NCBI GenBank assembly: GCA_021806745.1
Contig: JAJZQS010000015.1
Span: 1-37,720 of the forward strand
Length of the DNA stretch: 37,720 nt
Direction: 5' to 3'
Source of the DNA: a bacterium
Lineage (GTDB): Bacteria > Elusimicrobiota > Elusimicrobia > UBA1565 > UBA9628
Part shown: positions 23,115 to 32,119 of the stretch, one piece after another
Layout: every line of letters begins with the position of its first letter
Position numbering within the stretch: the first letter of the stretch is position 1
The notes under the pieces: generated by a model
What the model saw: the letters and a program-made list of their open reading frames with translations, nothing else
Database searches by the model: none
Told to the model about the DNA's origin: nothing
Program-made: the position numbers and the translations under genes

Positions 23115-24776
23115 TTATCGAGATCCCTCGGTCACGATCTTCATGTCGTAGGCCAGGACGGTTCCCGCGTCGCCGTCTCTTAATGCGGCGACGACCAGCG
23201 TCGCGCCCGGCGGATCGGGAAGCACGAAGCTGAACGCCGCCGCGCCGTCGTCGCCTGTCGTCGCCTCGGCCGCATGGTCGCAGCGCCGATGGCTCTCAGC
23301 GGTCCCGAAATGAATGGATGCGCCGCGAACCGGCGCTCCCCGCGCGTCGAGAAGCTTGGCCACGGCGGTTCGCCGCCGACCTTGGCCGACGACCTGGAGG
23401 CGCAGAGAGATCTCCTGCCCCGGCGGGATCAGTTCCCGATGCCAGCGGGCGATCTCTCGGCCCTGCGCGGTCCGCATCGTCAGTTCCAGCCGCTGCGGAC
23501 CCGTCTTGCCGACGGCCAGCCCGATCCTTCCCCGAATCCACGGACCTTCCCGCGCCGTCGGCACGCGGACGGCGGGGCCTCCGTCCAGCGCGGCATCAAT
23601 GACGGCATCGAGATCCAAGTCGTCCACATAGGCCTCGACCTCGGTTTCCAAGGACGAGACAGGGCCGTCGGCGGGCAAGGTCAGTATCGCGCGGTTGAAA
23701 TTTCTCATGGCCGCCAACGCGGGACGCGGAGCGCCGACGGGATTTCGCGGATCCGCATCGAAGGCATGCAAGCCGAACCATTCCTCGCCGTTATCGGGAT
23801 CATGGACCATCAAGTCGCCGGATGCCGCGCCCTTTTTCCACCACGCGTCGTTCCACATGAACGCCGCTTCCCCCGCCGCGCCGGCGCGCAGGATCGCGTC
23901 CGCCAACTCCGGAAGCATCGCCGCCTGCTCCGAGGCGGTCGCCCCGCCGGGAGCGTCCGGCTTCGGGGCGGACGGGGAAACGGAAACTCCATACTCGCTG
24001 ACGAGCAGCGGCCGACGGCCAGCGATGCGGTCCTTCCAAAAGCGCGCCATTCCCTCGTAGCCTACGGCGTCGACGAGAGAACGCGGCCGGAACGGATAAA
24101 GATTGACCGCGACAAAATCCAAAGAAGGCTCATCGAAGAACTCAAGCCCCGGCCAGCTTGAAAAGCCGACCAGGGCCCCGGGAGACTCCCGGCGCACGGC
24201 CTCGGCGATTTCCTTGAGAAATCCCCGGGAGACGGCGTCCCCCTCCGCCAAGACGTGGTCGGGCGCGGGTTCGTTCATGACCAGATACGCCAGGATCGCC
24301 GGACTCGACTTGACCCGGCGGACGTAGCGCGTGACTTTGTCGATCTGCGCCCGCCGGAAGGCGGGGTCATGGAACGGCCCGTCCCGGTCGACCCAAATGC
24401 CCTGAAGCACGAACAGCCCGTGCCTTTCCGCGGCCGCCAACTCGGCGTCGGAAAGTTCCTCCCACACGCGGATCGTGTTGAAGCCCGCGGCGCGGATGGC
24501 GGCGAAATCCGCGTCGGCCGTCGCTCTCACGTGCCGGCGCGTCCACGGCAGTTCTCCCGGACGCGTCGGGTCCCAGCCGATGCCCTTGATCAGCAACTTC
24601 TCCGAGCCGCGATAGAGGACGCCGTCGCGAGCGGAGATCAGGGACGGACTGCGGCGCGCCGCCAATTCCATCTGATAGGCCACGTAGGAAAGCAGGCCCA
24701 CGTAGACGGACATGGACAGGACGATCGTCGCCCACTTGATGGTTTTTTCACGCTGGGAATGAATTGGGATTTTCAT
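23115..24776 (-). CDS. Membrane-anchored clan-A glycoside hydrolase (GH2/GH5-like)
   Basis: 553 residues. An N-terminal membrane anchor (about 14-34) is followed by a TIM-barrel hydrolase domain (about 45-350). The barrel opens with LIKGIGWDPTRPGELPW and AAGFNTIRVWEEL. Glu169 in VMNEPAP fits the acid/base and Glu261 in LVSEYGVS fits the nucleophile of a retaining clan-A glycosidase. A beta-rich C-terminal part (about 390-550), possibly Ig-like or carbohydrate-binding, follows. It should act on the periplasmic side, trimming or remodelling the polymer, as BcsZ or PgaB do in other systems though from different families. It lies 8 nt after the synthase gene, with an AGGCGG ribosome site. Confidence 0.82.
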   Translation of the reverse strand: MKIPIHSQREKTIKWATIVLSMSVYVGLLSYVAYQMELAARRSPSLISARDGVLYRGSEKLLIKGIGWDPTRPGELPWTRRHVRATADADFAAIRAAGFNTIRVWEELSDAELAAAERHGLFVLQGIWVDRDGPFHDPAFRRAQIDKVTRYVRRVKSSPAILAYLVMNEPAPDHVLAEGDAVSRGFLKEIAEAVRRESPGALVGFSSWPGLEFFDEPSLDFVAVNLYPFRPRSLVDAVGYEGMARFWKDRIAGRRPLLVSEYGVSVSPSAPKPDAPGGATASEQAAMLPELADAILRAGAAGEAAFMWNDAWWKKGAASGDLMVHDPDNGEEWFGLHAFDADPRNPVGAPRPALAAMRNFNRAILTLPADGPVSSLETEVEAYVDDLDLDAVIDAALDGGPAVRVPTAREGPWIRGRIGLAVGKTGPQRLELTMRTAQGREIARWHRELIPPGQEISLRLQVVGQGRRRTAVAKLLDARGAPVRGASIHFGTAESHRRCDHAAEATTGDDGAAAFSFVLPDPPGATLVVAALRDGDAGTVLAYDMKIVTEGSR

Positions 24777-24784
24777 GAGTCCGC

Positions 24785-26701
24785 CTAGATCATGTCGGAA
24801 TGAATGGGCACATAGCCCCGGATGATGTCGAGCCCGTGAGCCGCGTCGACCGCCGGCCCCATGCGGGGTCCGTCCTTAAATCCCGACAGGAACGCCGGGA
24901 GGGCCCGTTCAAGAAGAAAACGGTCGATGGCATCCTTTTCCTCATCGGTCGCGTCCAGCAGACGGATCTTGGCGATCCCATGACCGGGACGGCGGGAGTC
25001 CGGGTTTGGATGGACGCCGGTCACCTCTCCCGCAATCTCCCGCGACACGCCGATCCCGCGGATGGCGATCATGACCCGCTCGCCGACCGGCGGGTCCAGT
25101 TCCGAGACCACGTAAGCGCTTTCCGGACTCAAACGCCGGCACTGCCCCCGGACGGTCCGGCCCGCGCCGTCGCGCAACACGGCCTCGGCCAAAAGAGGAA
25201 AAGCGAATTGCTCCCTCGCCGCTCGGCGACTGAACACGTGCCAGAGAGCCAGGACGGAGACCAAGGCGAAATAGCCCGCGAAGTAGGTCGTCAAAAGAAG
25301 AGCCTCGATCCGGCCGTCGCGAAACACGATGTGCAGGATTCCGACCGAAACGGCGGTCAGGTTGAATGCCGCCAGAAGCGCGGAGGGGACAATCAGTGAG
25401 TAGGGCAGGGCCTCGTGCGCCCCCTTCGGAGTCACGTGGAAAGCCAGGCCTTCCGGCTTGACGAGGCGCAGGGAGGCGCGGATAAAAATGGGAGCGTTGA
25501 GGACCTTGTAGCATTCGCCGAGAAACAGCCTGGCGTGCGGCGCCCCGAGCAGCTTGTAGACCAGGATGTCGACGACGATGTGCGCGCAAAAGAAATAAAA
25601 CCCGAAGCCGGAGCTCGCGGCGATGGGCGACACGCCGGTCAACAGATAAATCCCCGGCGCGAGATAAAACAGCAGGTGCTGGTAGGCCAGCAGATAGCCG
25701 CCCAGCGAGTTGGCATAACCCAGCTTCTGGAGTATCGTCAGGCCTTTCTTGAACAGCGGATTTTCCCGGCGCAGGACCTGCATGGAACCCTGGGCCCAGC
25801 GCAGCCTCTGGCGCGCGTAGGCGAAGGGCGTGTCGCAGGCCAAAAGAAAGCCCAGGGCCTCGTCAACGTAGGCCGAACGAAAGCCCGCCGCGTGCAGGCG
25901 CATCGAGGTATGGATGTCCTCGGTGATGCTTCCGGTCGCGAACCCCCCGATCTTTTCGAGAGCGGAGCGCCGCAGGACCGCCCCGGTACCGATGAAAAAC
26001 GCCGCGTTGAAACGGTCGGCACCGGGCTGCATCGCGTGATGAAACACAGCCGCCTCGTGCCAGAACCTGCGGCGCGGGGCGGAGACACTGTGCTGGAAAC
26101 TGTCGATGTTGTAGTAGACCTGCGGGGTCTGGACGAGCGCCGTCCGGGGGTCGCGGAAATGGCCGAGCACGGCGTCGAGGAAATGCGCTCTGGGCACGTG
26201 ATCGGCGTCCAACACCATCACGAAATCGCCGTCCGTCCGGGCCAAGGCATTGTTGAGGTTTCCCGCCTTGAAATGCTCGTTGGAGGGCCGGGTGATGTAG
26301 CCGATCCCAATCTCGCGCGCCAGCGCCGAGACCTCGCTCCTGCGTCCGTCGTCGCAGAGGAAGGTCCGGTGCGGGTAACTCATGTCACGGGCCGCGACGG
26401 CCGTCCGGCGCAGCAGCGCAGCGTCCTCGTTGTAGGTCGCGATGAGCACATCCACAGACAGTCCCGCCTCGGGCGCGACGGGAGCGCGCTCTCTTCGTTC
26501 CAGAACGAGCACGTAGAAAAGAAACGCGGACAGGATGCAGGCGATTTCCGCGACGAGAAAAAGTCCCGAATAGACCGGATGCTCGCCGTTCCAGGTGAAC
26601 GCGACGCGCCAGAAGAGGTAGCCGCAGGTGAAAACGAAGTACGCGGCGAAGACGGCGCGCCGAAGGCCTGGTCTTTGAAGGGCCCGCGCGAAGCGCTTCA
26701 C
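24785..26701 (-). CDS. Processive GT2 glycosyltransferase (cellulose synthase-like) with C-terminal PilZ-like region
   Basis: 638 residues. Two N-terminal membrane helices (about 15-60) precede a cytosolic GT2 domain with the full BcsA-type set: Asp117-Asp118 in CDDGRR, Asp165/Asp167 in LDADHVP, Asp262 in ITEDIHTS, and Gln298..Arg301-Trp302 in QRLRW. At least four more helices follow (about 330-480). The C-terminus (about 490-600) resembles a PilZ domain: RxxxR at 492-496 is present, but the (D/N)xSxxG motif reads RLSPES (523-528). The protein should polymerise and translocate a beta-linked glycan at the inner membrane. The sugar is unknown. GTG 26701 overlaps the acyltransferase stop (GTGA); a longer frame upstream lies over that gene. 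Confidence 0.9.
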   Translation of the reverse strand: MKRFARALQRPGLRRAVFAAYFVFTCGYLFWRVAFTWNGEHPVYSGLFLVAEIACILSAFLFYVLVLERRERAPVAPEAGLSVDVLIATYNEDAALLRRTAVAARDMSYPHRTFLCDDGRRSEVSALAREIGIGYITRPSNEHFKAGNLNNALARTDGDFVMVLDADHVPRAHFLDAVLGHFRDPRTALVQTPQVYYNIDSFQHSVSAPRRRFWHEAAVFHHAMQPGADRFNAAFFIGTGAVLRRSALEKIGGFATGSITEDIHTSMRLHAAGFRSAYVDEALGFLLACDTPFAYARQRLRWAQGSMQVLRRENPLFKKGLTILQKLGYANSLGGYLLAYQHLLFYLAPGIYLLTGVSPIAASSGFGFYFFCAHIVVDILVYKLLGAPHARLFLGECYKVLNAPIFIRASLRLVKPEGLAFHVTPKGAHEALPYSLIVPSALLAAFNLTAVSVGILHIVFRDGRIEALLLTTYFAGYFALVSVLALWHVFSRRAAREQFAFPLLAEAVLRDGAGRTVRGQCRRLSPESAYVVSELDPPVGERVMIAIRGIGVSREIAGEVTGVHPNPDSRRPGHGIAKIRLLDATDEEKDAIDRFLLERALPAFLSGFKDGPRMGPAVDAAHGLDIIRGYVPIHSDMI

Positions 26702-29376
26702 GATTCGGCTCCGATCGTCCAGGACCAACGCGGGCTTGCCGCGATCAGCCGGGCCGCCACGATGGAGGCCGCCAGAACGCAGACGAGGTTCAATCCCGCG
26801 ACGGCGGCCGGCCGCCAGCGAAGGGAGCGTTCCGCGATTTCCATCAGGTCGAGAAACGCGGGGTGGATCAGATAGACGCCGTAGCTCAGGCGGCTCATCT
26901 CGCGCAGCAAAGGAAAGGGTCGCGTCTGGCCGGTGTCGGCCGTCATGAAGAGAAGGAACGCCGCGGCCGGCGCGAGGCCGAGGGCCATGTGCGTGAGAAA
27001 CGGCACCGCGGGCCAGTCGCCAGCGGCGGCGGCCTTGAGCATGTGTCCGGCGATGATCGCCAGGGACGCGCCGCCGAGGGCCGCGGCGGCAAGCCGCCAG
27101 ATTCGCCGTCGGCCGGACGGCAGGCCCCGGGAATGGACGCCGTACATCGCGAAGCCGAAGAATCCGTAGCCGAGATAGGCCATGGTTTTTGACGCGAACA
27201 GCGCATAGTCTCTCAGGACCGGAGAGGCGACATGGCCGTAGATCCAAGGGTCCGTGATCGGCAAAAGCGCGAGGGTCGCCAAGCCAAGGCCCAAGCTCGG
27301 CCTCTCCACGGCCGGGGCGAAGAACGGGTAGAAGAGCGTCAAGGCCGCGAGCAGGGGAAGAAAATGAAGGTGATATTGGGCCGTGCCCAGGGGAAGGACA
27401 AGCCACGTGGACCAATGCGCCAACTCGCGGCGGTAGGCCCCCGAGTAGCCGAACGCCGACGCCTTGACGTTCCTCCACAGCAGAAACGCCGCCGACCAAA
27501 ACGCGAAAGGCCGCAGGATGCGGCCGCGCCTGGTCCGGATGACGTCGGCATAGCGCCTGGGGCGGCGCCTCATGCTGTCGGCGAGCAGGAAAAAAGAGAC
27601 GATGAAGAAGACGTGGTAATCGAAGCACAAGGCCAAGGCCCGGAACAGGAGCGGCACGACGCGCTCGCCCGTCGGGAAATCCCGGAAGGGAAAGCCCTGG
27701 GGGTCCGAGGCGACATGGATGGCGATCACGGAAACGGCCGCGGCGACTTTGAGCGCGTCAAGCCAGGCATAAATCCTCGCGCCGGACGCCGAAGCCGCCG
27801 GGGGGCGAGGCGCGCGCGGTTTCTCGGCCGACGCGACCCAAATCATGCCCGCGTCGAGGCAGACGAGGGCGAGCGGCATGAATTCCGGGCGCGGCTCGAT
27901 GACAAAGGGCAGCGCCAACCGGATCGCGACGGGCGCGGCCAGCCCGGCCGCCGTTCCCAGGCAGAACGCGACCGGATTCTCGGCGCCGAAAGACAGGAAA
28001 GCGCGCGGCCCTAGAAAACCGATCAACAAAATCAGTGCGGCAAGTCCGCGCAAAAGCATCGGCCAGTCTCGGAAAAGCGGACCGCCGCCCGCGGGGCCGG
28101 CCGCAAAAAGCGCCTCCTGAGCCGGTCCGCGCGAGTTCACCGCGGCCGTCGCGCCCAAGGCGAACGGCCCGTCGCCGGCCGTCGAAGGCCGCACCCCGAT
28201 CTTGAAAAATCGGACGCGGAAAAAACCCGGCGCCCCGACGAAGCGCAAGGCCGCGCCCTCGACGTCGGAGGGATCGACCGCCCCCCAACGCACGCTTTCC
28301 AAAGGATACGACAGCGCGCCGTCCTTGCGCGGGTCGGGCTCGAACTTCGCCAGCGGAATGGACTGGGTCCTCGCGCCGTCGGCCACGAGTTGAACCTCCC
28401 AATCGCCCGGTTTGAGGCCGTCGGCTTCGATCCATATCCGTCCGCGGTCTTTGAGCAGGCGAGAAAGATCATGGGCGCGCCAAGTCGAGCCCGAGAGAAC
28501 GATCACCGCGTAGCCTCGGTCCGTATGGAGGCCTTCGCATGAGAACGCGGGGGCCAGGGGCACGTTTTTCTTTTCCGTGTCGATCGAACTTCGGTAGACG
28601 CGGTCCGAACCGCCCGCGTCGAGGGCGGCTCCCTGAGGATCGGAGTCTTCCTCCGCGTCAAGAAAATAGGACGACGGCTCTCCCGTGCGGGTGGAGCTCA
28701 AGGCGGCGGTCGTCGGGCCGGGCCCCACGCGCAGCACGCGGCGAAAAAAACGGCCTTCTCCGGGCTCTAGCGTCAGCCATTCGGAGGTGACGTCGGCGAA
28801 AGATCCGCCGGCGGAGACGATCGCGCGAACGCCGGGCGCCGCGGCGGCACGAGTCCTGACGCCGTACCAGCTTATCTCGGCGTCGTACGGTTGACGCGCT
28901 CCAGGAAGGATTTCCCGCGCCAGGCCTGAGGCCTCCTCGAGCGGGACCGCGGTCATCGGCATCGACAAGCCAAACGGACCCTCGACTTGCACGGCTCCTT
29001 TTCGGACGGTGATCGCGCCGGTCAGAAGGCAATCCCGCAGGCTCGGACGCTCCACGGCGACGAGTATCGCCAAAAGCGACGCCAGCACGATCAAGGACGG
29101 CGCCGCCTTCGCGGCCGGGAGTTTCCCGCCCGCACGCTCCAAGGTTCCCGCCCGCACGGCCCAAAAGGCCGTGGCGGTCGCGACGATCAGGTAAGGAACG
29201 GACGAGCCGAGAACGAACCAAAAAATCGCCGCCCATGATCGGTCGTAATGGAGGACGCGCCACGCATTCAAGCCGAAGATTTCAGCGGCCGACGGCAGGA
29301 CAAGCAGAGCCAAGGCCGCGAAGACCAACCGACGACTGAACGGCAAGGCCATGGAAGCGCGGGTGCCGTCGTTCAT
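26698..29376 (-). CDS. Acyltransferase-3 (OafA-like) with a long N-terminal membrane/extracytoplasmic region
   Basis: 892 residues. The C-terminal 355 residues are an acyltransferase-3 domain. It opens with YAWLDALKVAAAVSVIAIH, in which His554 corresponds to the conserved His of the family, and it ends near SYGVYLIHPAFLD, with about ten hydrophobic helices. The N-terminal half has about three helices (about 15-120), a large beta-rich extracytoplasmic portion (about 130-430), and further helices (about 440-530). AT3 proteins transfer acetyl or other acyl groups to extracytoplasmic glycans. It is the first gene of the operon, so the polymer is probably O-acylated. I do not recognise the N-terminal half; its fusion to an AT3 domain is uncommon. 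Confidence 0.82.
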   Translation of the reverse strand: MNDGTRASMALPFSRRLVFAALALLVLPSAAEIFGLNAWRVLHYDRSWAAIFWFVLGSSVPYLIVATATAFWAVRAGTLERAGGKLPAAKAAPSLIVLASLLAILVAVERPSLRDCLLTGAITVRKGAVQVEGPFGLSMPMTAVPLEEASGLAREILPGARQPYDAEISWYGVRTRAAAAPGVRAIVSAGGSFADVTSEWLTLEPGEGRFFRRVLRVGPGPTTAALSSTRTGEPSSYFLDAEEDSDPQGAALDAGGSDRVYRSSIDTEKKNVPLAPAFSCEGLHTDRGYAVIVLSGSTWRAHDLSRLLKDRGRIWIEADGLKPGDWEVQLVADGARTQSIPLAKFEPDPRKDGALSYPLESVRWGAVDPSDVEGAALRFVGAPGFFRVRFFKIGVRPSTAGDGPFALGATAAVNSRGPAQEALFAAGPAGGGPLFRDWPMLLRGLAALILLIGFLGPRAFLSFGAENPVAFCLGTAAGLAAPVAIRLALPFVIEPRPEFMPLALVCLDAGMIWVASAEKPRAPRPPAASASGARIYAWLDALKVAAAVSVIAIHVASDPQGFPFRDFPTGERVVPLLFRALALCFDYHVFFIVSFFLLADSMRRRPRRYADVIRTRRGRILRPFAFWSAAFLLWRNVKASAFGYSGAYRRELAHWSTWLVLPLGTAQYHLHFLPLLAALTLFYPFFAPAVERPSLGLGLATLALLPITDPWIYGHVASPVLRDYALFASKTMAYLGYGFFGFAMYGVHSRGLPSGRRRIWRLAAAALGGASLAIIAGHMLKAAAAGDWPAVPFLTHMALGLAPAAAFLLFMTADTGQTRPFPLLREMSRLSYGVYLIHPAFLDLMEIAERSLRWRPAAVAGLNLVCVLAASIVAARLIAASPRWSWTIGAES

Positions 29377-29463
29377 CGTCCTGATTCGGGGAGCAAGGGC
29401 GACCGCAACTCAATCGCGGGCTGAAGGCCGCGCGCGGCACCGCACGCGTACCGTCCGGGGGCG

Positions 29464-29472
29464 ATGATACCA
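29464..29472 (-). promoter_or_regulatory. Extended -10 promoter of the exopolysaccharide-like operon
   Basis: TGG-TATCAT on the minus strand in the 110-nt gap upstream of the acyltransferase gene. It would give a leader of about 80 nt. An AGGA lies 3-4 nt before the ATG, a weak ribosome site. No convincing -35 is present. The rest of the gap contains only a weak hairpin after the xylH stop. Confidence 0.45.
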
Positions 29473-29486
29473 AATCGCACTGACGC

Positions 29487-30602
29487 TCAGCGCGACAGCC
29501 GCGCGTCAAGCCACACCGCCAGCGCCAGCACGACGCCGCGGGTCACATACTTGATCTCGGGAGCGACGGCAAGCAAGGTCATCCCATTGAGCAAGGTCGC
29601 CATGATCAGCGCGCCGAAAATCACGCCCCGAGCGCTGCCGCGGCCGCCGTTGAGGCTGGTGCCGCCGATCACGCAGGCCGCGATCGCGTCGAGTTCCATC
29701 AGATCGCCGACGGTCGTCGTTGAAGCGCCCGCGTAGGCGGTCTGCAGAAATCCGGTGACCGCCACCGCCGCGCCCATCAGCGCGAAGGCGGTCACGACCG
29801 TGCCGTGAACATCGATGCCGGCCAGGCGCGCGGCCTCCTCGTTGCCGCCGATGGCGAACAGGCGCCGACCGAAGGGCGCGTGCTCGGTCAAAACCACGAC
29901 GGCCGCGTAGCTCAGCGCCAGGAAAACCGCCGGCAGCGGGACGCCGCGAAAGCCGTTGACCACGGCCGTGAACAGCGCCGCGAGCTGGACGGAAATCAGC
30001 GCGCGCAGGAAGCCCTCCTCGTCGCCGCCGCTCCCGCCGCGCGCGCGCGCGCGCGCCCAGCGCCCGAACAAGACGGCCGCCAGCGCCGCGGTCAGCGCCC
30101 AGCCCCACGCGGGCGGCAGGTAGGTGGTGGTCAGCCGCGCGTAGACGTTGAGCGCGCCGGCCGGCGAGACCGGCACCGTCGCGTTGCGAATCACCATCCA
30201 GAACAGGCCCTTGAAGGCCAAAAGCCCGCCCAGCGTGATGATGAACGCCGGCATGCGCTGGGACACGATGGTGCGGCCCATCGCCCGCCAGAGCAGCACC
30301 GCCAGCGCCGCCGCCGCGGCCATGGCCGCGGGCGCGGGCCAGCCCTCGCGCGTGACCAGCACCGCGGCGACGCCGCCGATCAACCCCACGCCCGAACCCG
30401 CCGAAAGGTCGATGTGGCCGGGAAGGATGATCAGGAACATCCCCAGCGCCAGGATCGCGGTCGTCGACAGCTCGATGGCGAGCATCGACAAGTTGCGCGC
30501 GCCCAGAAAATCCGGCGACAAGACCGCGAACACTCCCGCGATGGCCGCCAGCGCCAGCGCCCGCGACGCGTCGCCGCCCAACCGCGCGCGCGCGGCGCTC
30601 AC
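29487..30602 (-). CDS. xylH: Sugar ABC transporter permease, XylH type
   Basis: 371 residues with about ten hydrophobic helices, of the ribose/xylose permease family. Typical segments are LGMFLIILPGHIDLSAGS, MPAFIITLGGLLAFKGL, GGNEEAARLAGIDV (cytoplasmic coupling loop) and IAACVIGGTSLNGGRGS. It forms the membrane channel of the xylFGH importer. GTG 30602 overlaps the stop of xylG by 4 nt (GTGA). A short Arg-Ala run in a cytoplasmic loop is encoded by an alternating CG tract at 30038-30056. Confidence 0.9.
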   Translation of the reverse strand: MSAARARLGGDASRALALAAIAGVFAVLSPDFLGARNLSMLAIELSTTAILALGMFLIILPGHIDLSAGSGVGLIGGVAAVLVTREGWPAPAAMAAAAALAVLLWRAMGRTIVSQRMPAFIITLGGLLAFKGLFWMVIRNATVPVSPAGALNVYARLTTTYLPPAWGWALTAALAAVLFGRWARARARGGSGGDEEGFLRALISVQLAALFTAVVNGFRGVPLPAVFLALSYAAVVVLTEHAPFGRRLFAIGGNEEAARLAGIDVHGTVVTAFALMGAAVAVTGFLQTAYAGASTTTVGDLMELDAIAACVIGGTSLNGGRGSARGVIFGALIMATLLNGMTLLAVAPEIKYVTRGVVLALAVWLDARLSR

Positions 30603-32119
30603 GCGCCCTCCGACTGTCCCAGCGCGGCCGCGATCAGGCGCTCCTGCGTGGCCTCGGCGCGGGAGAATTCCCCGGCCGAGCGGCCCTCGCGCAGCATGAC
30701 GATGCGGTCCGACATTCCGATGAGTTCGGGCAGTTCGCTGGACACGAGAATCACCGCGATGCCGCGCTCGGTCATCCGGTTGACGAGCTCGTAGATCTCG
30801 ACTTTGGCGCCCACGTCGACGCCGCGCGTGGGCTCGTCGAGCAGAAGGACCTTCGGCGCGCTGCGCCGCGCGCGGCCGATGAGCACTTTCTGCTGGTTTC
30901 CTCCGGAAAGCCCCCCGACGACGGAGTCCAGCGACGGCGTCTTGATGCGCAAATCCTCGCGGTCGCGCGCGTTGAGCGACTGCTCCTCGGCCGCGTCCAC
31001 GAGGCCGCCCCGGCTGAGCGCGTCGAGAGTCGACAGCGACAGGTTGAAGCCGACCGACTGCCCGAGCACGAGGCCCTGGCGGCGCCGATCCTCGGCCACC
31101 AAGGACAGCCCCGCCTCCAGCGCCTCCTTGGGCGACGCCGGCGAAAACGGCGCCCCGTCGAGCTCGAGCGTGCCGCCCACGCGCTCGCCCCAGGCGCCGA
31201 ACAAATGCAGCAGAAGCTCGCTGCGCCCGGCGCCCATGAGTCCGCCGATGCCCAACACCTCGCCGGCGCGAGCCTCGAACGAGATGTCCCGCAGTTCCCG
31301 CGTTCCCCCCTCGTCGCGCGCGCACAAGCCCGCCGCGCGCAGGCGCACCGCGCCCGGGTGCGGCGCCCGCCGCGGGAACAAGTCGGAAATCTCGCGCCCG
31401 ACCATGTCGCGGATGACCGCCGAGCGGTCGGCCCCTGACGCGGAGCGAGTGGACACCGTGGCGCCGTCGCGCAGCACGGTCACGCGGTCGGCCAGGGAAA
31501 ACACCTCGTCGAGGCGGTGCGAGATGTAGACGATGCCGATGCCCTCGGCGCGCAGCGTACGCGCCAGATCCATCAGCCGCACCGCCTCGGATTCCGCCAG
31601 CGCCGCGGTCGGCTCGTCGAGAATCAGCACTCGGGCTCGGCGCCGCAAGGCCTTGGCGATCTCGACGAGTTGGCGCTGGCCGGCCGCGAGCTTCTCGACC
31701 GGGGTGTCCAAGTCCGCGTCCAGGCCCAGACGCTCCAGCCATTCGCGCGCGTCCCTGCGCGCCTCCACCCAGTCCACGAGGCCGGACTTCGTCGGCCAGT
31801 CGCCCAGGCGCACGTTCTCGGCCACGCTGAGCGCCGGGACCAGCGCGAGTTCCTGCGCGATCGCCGCCACGCCCGCCTTCTGCGCGTCGGCGACCGACAG
31901 GAAGCGCGCCGGCGCGCCGTCGACGAGAATGTCGCCGTCGTAGGAGCCGAACGGATGCACGCCCGACAGAACCTTGATCAGCGTGGATTTTCCCGCGCCG
32001 TTCTCGCCGCACAGCGCGTGGATCTCGCCGGCGCGCACGTCGAAGCTGACCCCGCGCAGGGCCACGACTCCGGGAAACGACTTGACGATCCCGCGCGCCT
32101 CGAGAAGCGGCGCGCTCAC
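30599..32119 (-). CDS. xylG: Sugar ABC transporter ATP-binding protein with two ABC domains, XylG type
   Basis: 506 residues with two fused nucleotide-binding domains. The first has GENGAGKST (Walker A), LAAGQRQLVEIAKAL (signature) and LILDEPTAAL (Walker B). The second has a changed P-loop, GLMGAGRSE, as is normal in this sugar-importer class, then LSGGNQQKVLIGRA and LLLDEPTRGVDVG. It powers import through XylH. GTG 32119 overlaps the xylF stop by 4 nt and is preferred over upstream in-frame sequence that lies over xylF. Confidence 0.93.
   Translation of the reverse strand: MSAPLLEARGIVKSFPGVVALRGVSFDVRAGEIHALCGENGAGKSTLIKVLSGVHPFGSYDGDILVDGAPARFLSVADAQKAGVAAIAQELALVPALSVAENVRLGDWPTKSGLVDWVEARRDAREWLERLGLDADLDTPVEKLAAGQRQLVEIAKALRRRARVLILDEPTAALAESEAVRLMDLARTLRAEGIGIVYISHRLDEVFSLADRVTVLRDGATVSTRSASGADRSAVIRDMVGREISDLFPRRAPHPGAVRLRAAGLCARDEGGTRELRDISFEARAGEVLGIGGLMGAGRSELLLHLFGAWGERVGGTLELDGAPFSPASPKEALEAGLSLVAEDRRRQGLVLGQSVGFNLSLSTLDALSRGGLVDAAEEQSLNARDREDLRIKTPSLDSVVGGLSGGNQQKVLIGRARRSAPKVLLLDEPTRGVDVGAKVEIYELVNRMTERGIAVILVSSELPELIGMSDRIVMLREGRSAGEFSRAEATQERLIAAALGQSEGA

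Noticed and set aside
29470-29492. Terminator hairpin after xylH
   Set aside because: Only a short stem with a wobble pair and no T run; too weak to annotate.
30038-30056. Alternating CG tract as a special DNA structure
   Set aside because: Explained by an Arg-Ala run in a cytoplasmic loop of xylH in GC-rich codon use; no other support.
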